A model generated the notes under the pieces. The model had not been told where the DNA came from and made no database searches. It saw nothing but the letters and a program-made list of their open reading frames with translations. Below are positions 5,781-7,395 of a DNA stretch of 7,395 nucleotides, piece by piece. Position 1 is the first letter of the stretch. The number at the start of each line of letters is the position of its first letter. Origin of the DNA: Clostridiales bacterium (GTDB taxonomy: Bacteria; Bacillota; Clostridia; Oscillospirales; Oscillospiraceae); NCBI GenBank assembly GCA_003522945.1, contig DPHR01000146.1, positions 8,604 through 15,998 of the forward strand, read 5' to 3'. The position numbers were made by a program, and so were the translations under genes.

Positions 5781-5797
5781 GCAGAATGTAGTATACT
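5769..5797 (+). promoter_or_regulatory. Promoter of the flavoprotein gene, embedded in the preceding terminator
   Basis: TTGTCT (5769-5774, 4/6) overlaps the last bases of the terminator stem and is followed after 17 bases by TATACT (5792-5797, 5/6). The -10 lies inside the perfect 10-base palindrome TAGTATACTA (5789-5798). The start would be near 5804, leaving a leader of only about 15 bases that begins at the AAGGAG. Confidence 0.6.
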
Positions 5798-5818
5798 ATT
5801 CTCGAAGGAGTGATAAAA

Positions 5819-7303
5819 ATGGAAACAACATCTTTTACGTATAAAACCGGGCCGTGCAGCGATGTGCTCATCATCGGCGGCGGTCTGGCCGGTATGTATT
5901 CCGCGCTCGCCGCCGCGGAGAGCGGCGCCGCGGTGCGCATTCTCTGCAAAAGCAAGACCGGCGGCTCCGGCAATTCGGTGGTGGCCATGTCGGTGCACCG
6001 CTTCGCGCCGGACGCGCCCGGCCTGCGCGAGGATTACCGCCGCCGCTTCCTTGCTTCCGGCGCGGGACAGCAGGACGCGGAGATTGCGGCGTTCTTTGTC
6101 GATCACGCTGCCGCGGCCATGGAGCGGCTGCGCGGTCTCGGCCTGCCGCTCGAATACCGGACGCTTTCGGAAAACGGCGGGGAATATCCGTATCTTGCCT
6201 GCTGCTCGCCCAAGCAGGGCCGCATTCTGACGAAGGCCGTGCGGGAGAAGCTGAACGAGTATCCCAATATCACCGTGGAGGACGGCGTGACCGTCTGCGA
6301 TATTCTTACCGAAAACGGCCGCGCGCAGGGCGTCCTCGCGCTCTGCGGCGGGGAGATGCGCGTATACCCGGCCAAAACGTTGATCCTCTGCTGCGGCGGC
6401 GCAGGCAACGTGTATGCCGCAACGAGCAACACGCACGACGTGACCGGTGACGGCTACGCGATGGCCGCGCGCTGCGGTCTGCCGCTGCGCGGCATGGAGT
6501 TTGTGCAGTTTTATCCTTACCGCATTTACTCGCCCAAGCGGGCGGATATCTTCCCGGACCTTTTCGACCACGGCGCGGTGCTCCGCAACGAGAAGGGCGA
6601 GCGGTTTATGGACTGCGCCAAGTATCCGATGAAGGAGCTTGAGAACCGCGACGTCGTCGCGCGCGCCGAGTTCGCCGAAAAGGAAGTGCGGCTTGATCTT
6701 TCCGGCTGCGATAAGGCATATCTCGAGCGCGAGTGCCCCAACATCGCGCGCATGGCGCGCGATAACCCGGATAAGCCGCTGCTCATCCGTCCGGTGGCGC
6801 ATTTCTTCATGGGCGGCGTGCCGCTGCGCACCGACTGCTCCACAGACGTTGCGGGTCTCTATGCCTGCGGCGAGGTCACCGGCGGGCTGCACGGGGCGAA
6901 CCGTCTCGCCGGGAGCGCGCTGACGGAAACAGTCGTCTTCGGCGCGATCGCGGGAAAAAATGCCGCGGAATACGCCGCGGCCGACGCTGATACGCCGGAA
7001 ACCGCTGCGGCAGCCGGACGTGTCCTTTCGACGTATCCGGAACTCGGCACGGATCCGCTCCGCGACCTGCGCGACGATCTGCGTGAGACCATGCAGAAGG
7101 ATGCCTCCGTTATCCGCACGAAAGAGGGGATGGAGCAGGCCCTCGGCGAGATCGACAAGATCAAGGCCGCTCTGTGCGAGCGCCGCCCGGCGTCTCTTGC
7201 CAAGTGGAACGAGCTTCGCAATATGCTCCTTACGGCGGAGGGCGTCACGCGCGCAGCGCTGGAACGCAAAGAAAGCCTCGGCGCGCATTGCCGCGCGGAC
7301 TGA
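5819..7303 (+). CDS. FAD-dependent oxidoreductase, fumarate reductase/aspartate oxidase family, atypical active site
   Basis: A 494-residue flavoprotein with no signal peptide, so probably cytosolic. The N-terminal Rossmann motif DVLIIGGGLAGM (15-26) binds FAD. Family landmarks follow: HDVTGDGYAMAARCG (206-220), NEKGERFM (257-264), NRDVV (276-280), HFFMGGV (328-334) and LYACGEVTGGLHGANRLAGSAL (347-368) in the C-terminal FAD lobe, then a helical domain from about 395. H328 and R362 match the substrate-binding His and Arg of FrdA/NadB. The usual QFHPT reads QFYPY (230-234), and the RGEG stretch that carries the proton-donating Arg reads FDHG (249-252). The protein stops right after KESLGAHCRAD, where relatives continue beyond ESRGAH.R.D, and it is shorter than NadB (about 540) or SdhA/FrdA (about 590-600). 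ATG 5819 is chosen because AAGGAG is 8 bases upstream; the GTG at 5810 overlaps that site. It is probably an oxidoreductase acting on something other than fumarate, succinate or aspartate. Confidence 0.85.
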   Translation: METTSFTYKTGPCSDVLIIGGGLAGMYSALAAAESGAAVRILCKSKTGGSGNSVVAMSVHRFAPDAPGLREDYRRRFLASGAGQQDAEIAAFFVDHAAAAMERLRGLGLPLEYRTLSENGGEYPYLACCSPKQGRILTKAVREKLNEYPNITVEDGVTVCDILTENGRAQGVLALCGGEMRVYPAKTLILCCGGAGNVYAATSNTHDVTGDGYAMAARCGLPLRGMEFVQFYPYRIYSPKRADIFPDLFDHGAVLRNEKGERFMDCAKYPMKELENRDVVARAEFAEKEVRLDLSGCDKAYLERECPNIARMARDNPDKPLLIRPVAHFFMGGVPLRTDCSTDVAGLYACGEVTGGLHGANRLAGSALTETVVFGAIAGKNAAEYAAADADTPETAAAAGRVLSTYPELGTDPLRDLRDDLRETMQKDASVIRTKEGMEQALGEIDKIKAALCERRPASLAKWNELRNMLLTAEGVTRAALERKESLGAHCRAD

Positions 7304-7320
7304 AACCCCATACAAGAAGA

Positions 7321-7358
7321 AAATGCCTCGCGCGGGAATCTTCCCGCGTGAGGCATTT
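7321..7358 (+). terminator. Rho-independent terminator of the flavoprotein gene
   Basis: AAATGCCTCGCGCGGGA (7321-7337) pairs with TCCCGCGTGAGGCATTT (7342-7358) around a 4-base loop with a single G-T pair. The stem ends in ATTT but the following bases are only moderately T-rich, so termination may be less complete than at the other sites. Confidence 0.8.
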
Positions 7359-7381
7359 ATCGTATATAGGGCTTGCGTCGA

Positions 7382-7387
7382 TTGACA
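7382..7387 (+). promoter_or_regulatory. Possible -35 element of a gene beyond the window
   Basis: A perfect TTGACA lies 24 bases after the terminator, at the window edge. The matching -10 would fall near 7405, outside the window, so this remains a hint only. Confidence 0.3.
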
Positions 7388-7395
7388 AGGGCACA

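Noticed and set aside
5743..7313. The 11-mer AAACCCCATAC occurring at 5743-5753 and 7303-7313
   Set aside because: Matches of this length are expected by chance in a window of this size. The first copy belongs to a terminator stem, the second overlaps a stop codon with no matching hairpin arm.
5282..7315. 677-residue open frame on the minus strand opposite the flavoprotein
   Set aside because: It is antisense to a well-supported enzyme gene, rich in Arg, Ala, His and Gly as expected from GC-skewed codon shadows, has no recognisable domain, and runs across the terminator and into the 3' end of the NCS1 gene.
1..7395. CRISPR array, tRNA or rRNA gene, insertion sequence, toxin-antitoxin or defence system
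   Set aside because: I looked for regularly spaced repeats, tRNA-like arms, transposase motifs and typical defence domains on both strands and saw none.

Overview
The window looks like chromosomal DNA of a GC-rich gut-type Firmicute, most likely an Oscillospirales/Oscillospiraceae-like Clostridium relative. This rests on AGGAGG-type ribosome binding sites, strong hairpin terminators, AT-rich intergenic gaps between GC-rich genes with consensus sigma-A promoters, and the families present (a PF04071-type cysteine-rich small domain, an EpsC-type serine acetyltransferase, a YczE/DUF6198-like membrane protein). The lineage is inferred from style, not from a marker gene. No rRNA, tRNA, CRISPR array, transposase or phage gene is visible.

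Layout. (1) 1-60: end of an upstream unit, with a strong terminator hairpin. (2) 65-712, minus: a six-helix YczE/YitT-like membrane protein. (3) 713-841: divergent promoter region with a dyad between the two promoters. (4) 842-1710, plus: a tightly coupled two-gene operon, an eight-cysteine small protein followed by a divergent ThyX-like (flavin-dependent thymidylate synthase fold) protein, closed by an 18-bp-stem terminator. (5) 1749-1932: a gene-free convergent gap packed with consecutive hairpins, probably a dispersed repeat; one end of it resembles the first 21 bases of the window. (6) 4117-1942, minus: an operon of an OFA/MCT-like major facilitator transporter and serine O-acetyltransferase (first committed step of cysteine synthesis), driven by a near-consensus promoter. 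The acetyltransferase most likely starts at a TTG codon. (7) 4118-4385: AT-rich divergent promoter region; the plus-strand leader can fold into a hairpin plus a possible pseudoknot that covers the ribosome binding site. (8) 4386-5696, plus: a cytosine-permease-like NCS1 transporter with its own terminator. (9) 5819-7303, plus: a fumarate-reductase/aspartate-oxidase-family flavoprotein that keeps part of the classic active site but has lost two conserved positions and ends early; its own promoter and terminator make it monocistronic.

The genes do not form one obvious pathway. The most solid functional unit is the transporter-serine acetyltransferase pair. The most interesting points are the Cys-rich/ThyX-like pair, the altered active site of the flavoprotein, the structured leader of the NCS1 transporter gene and the hairpin-rich intergenic element. 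I see no clear multi-gene defence or mobile system.
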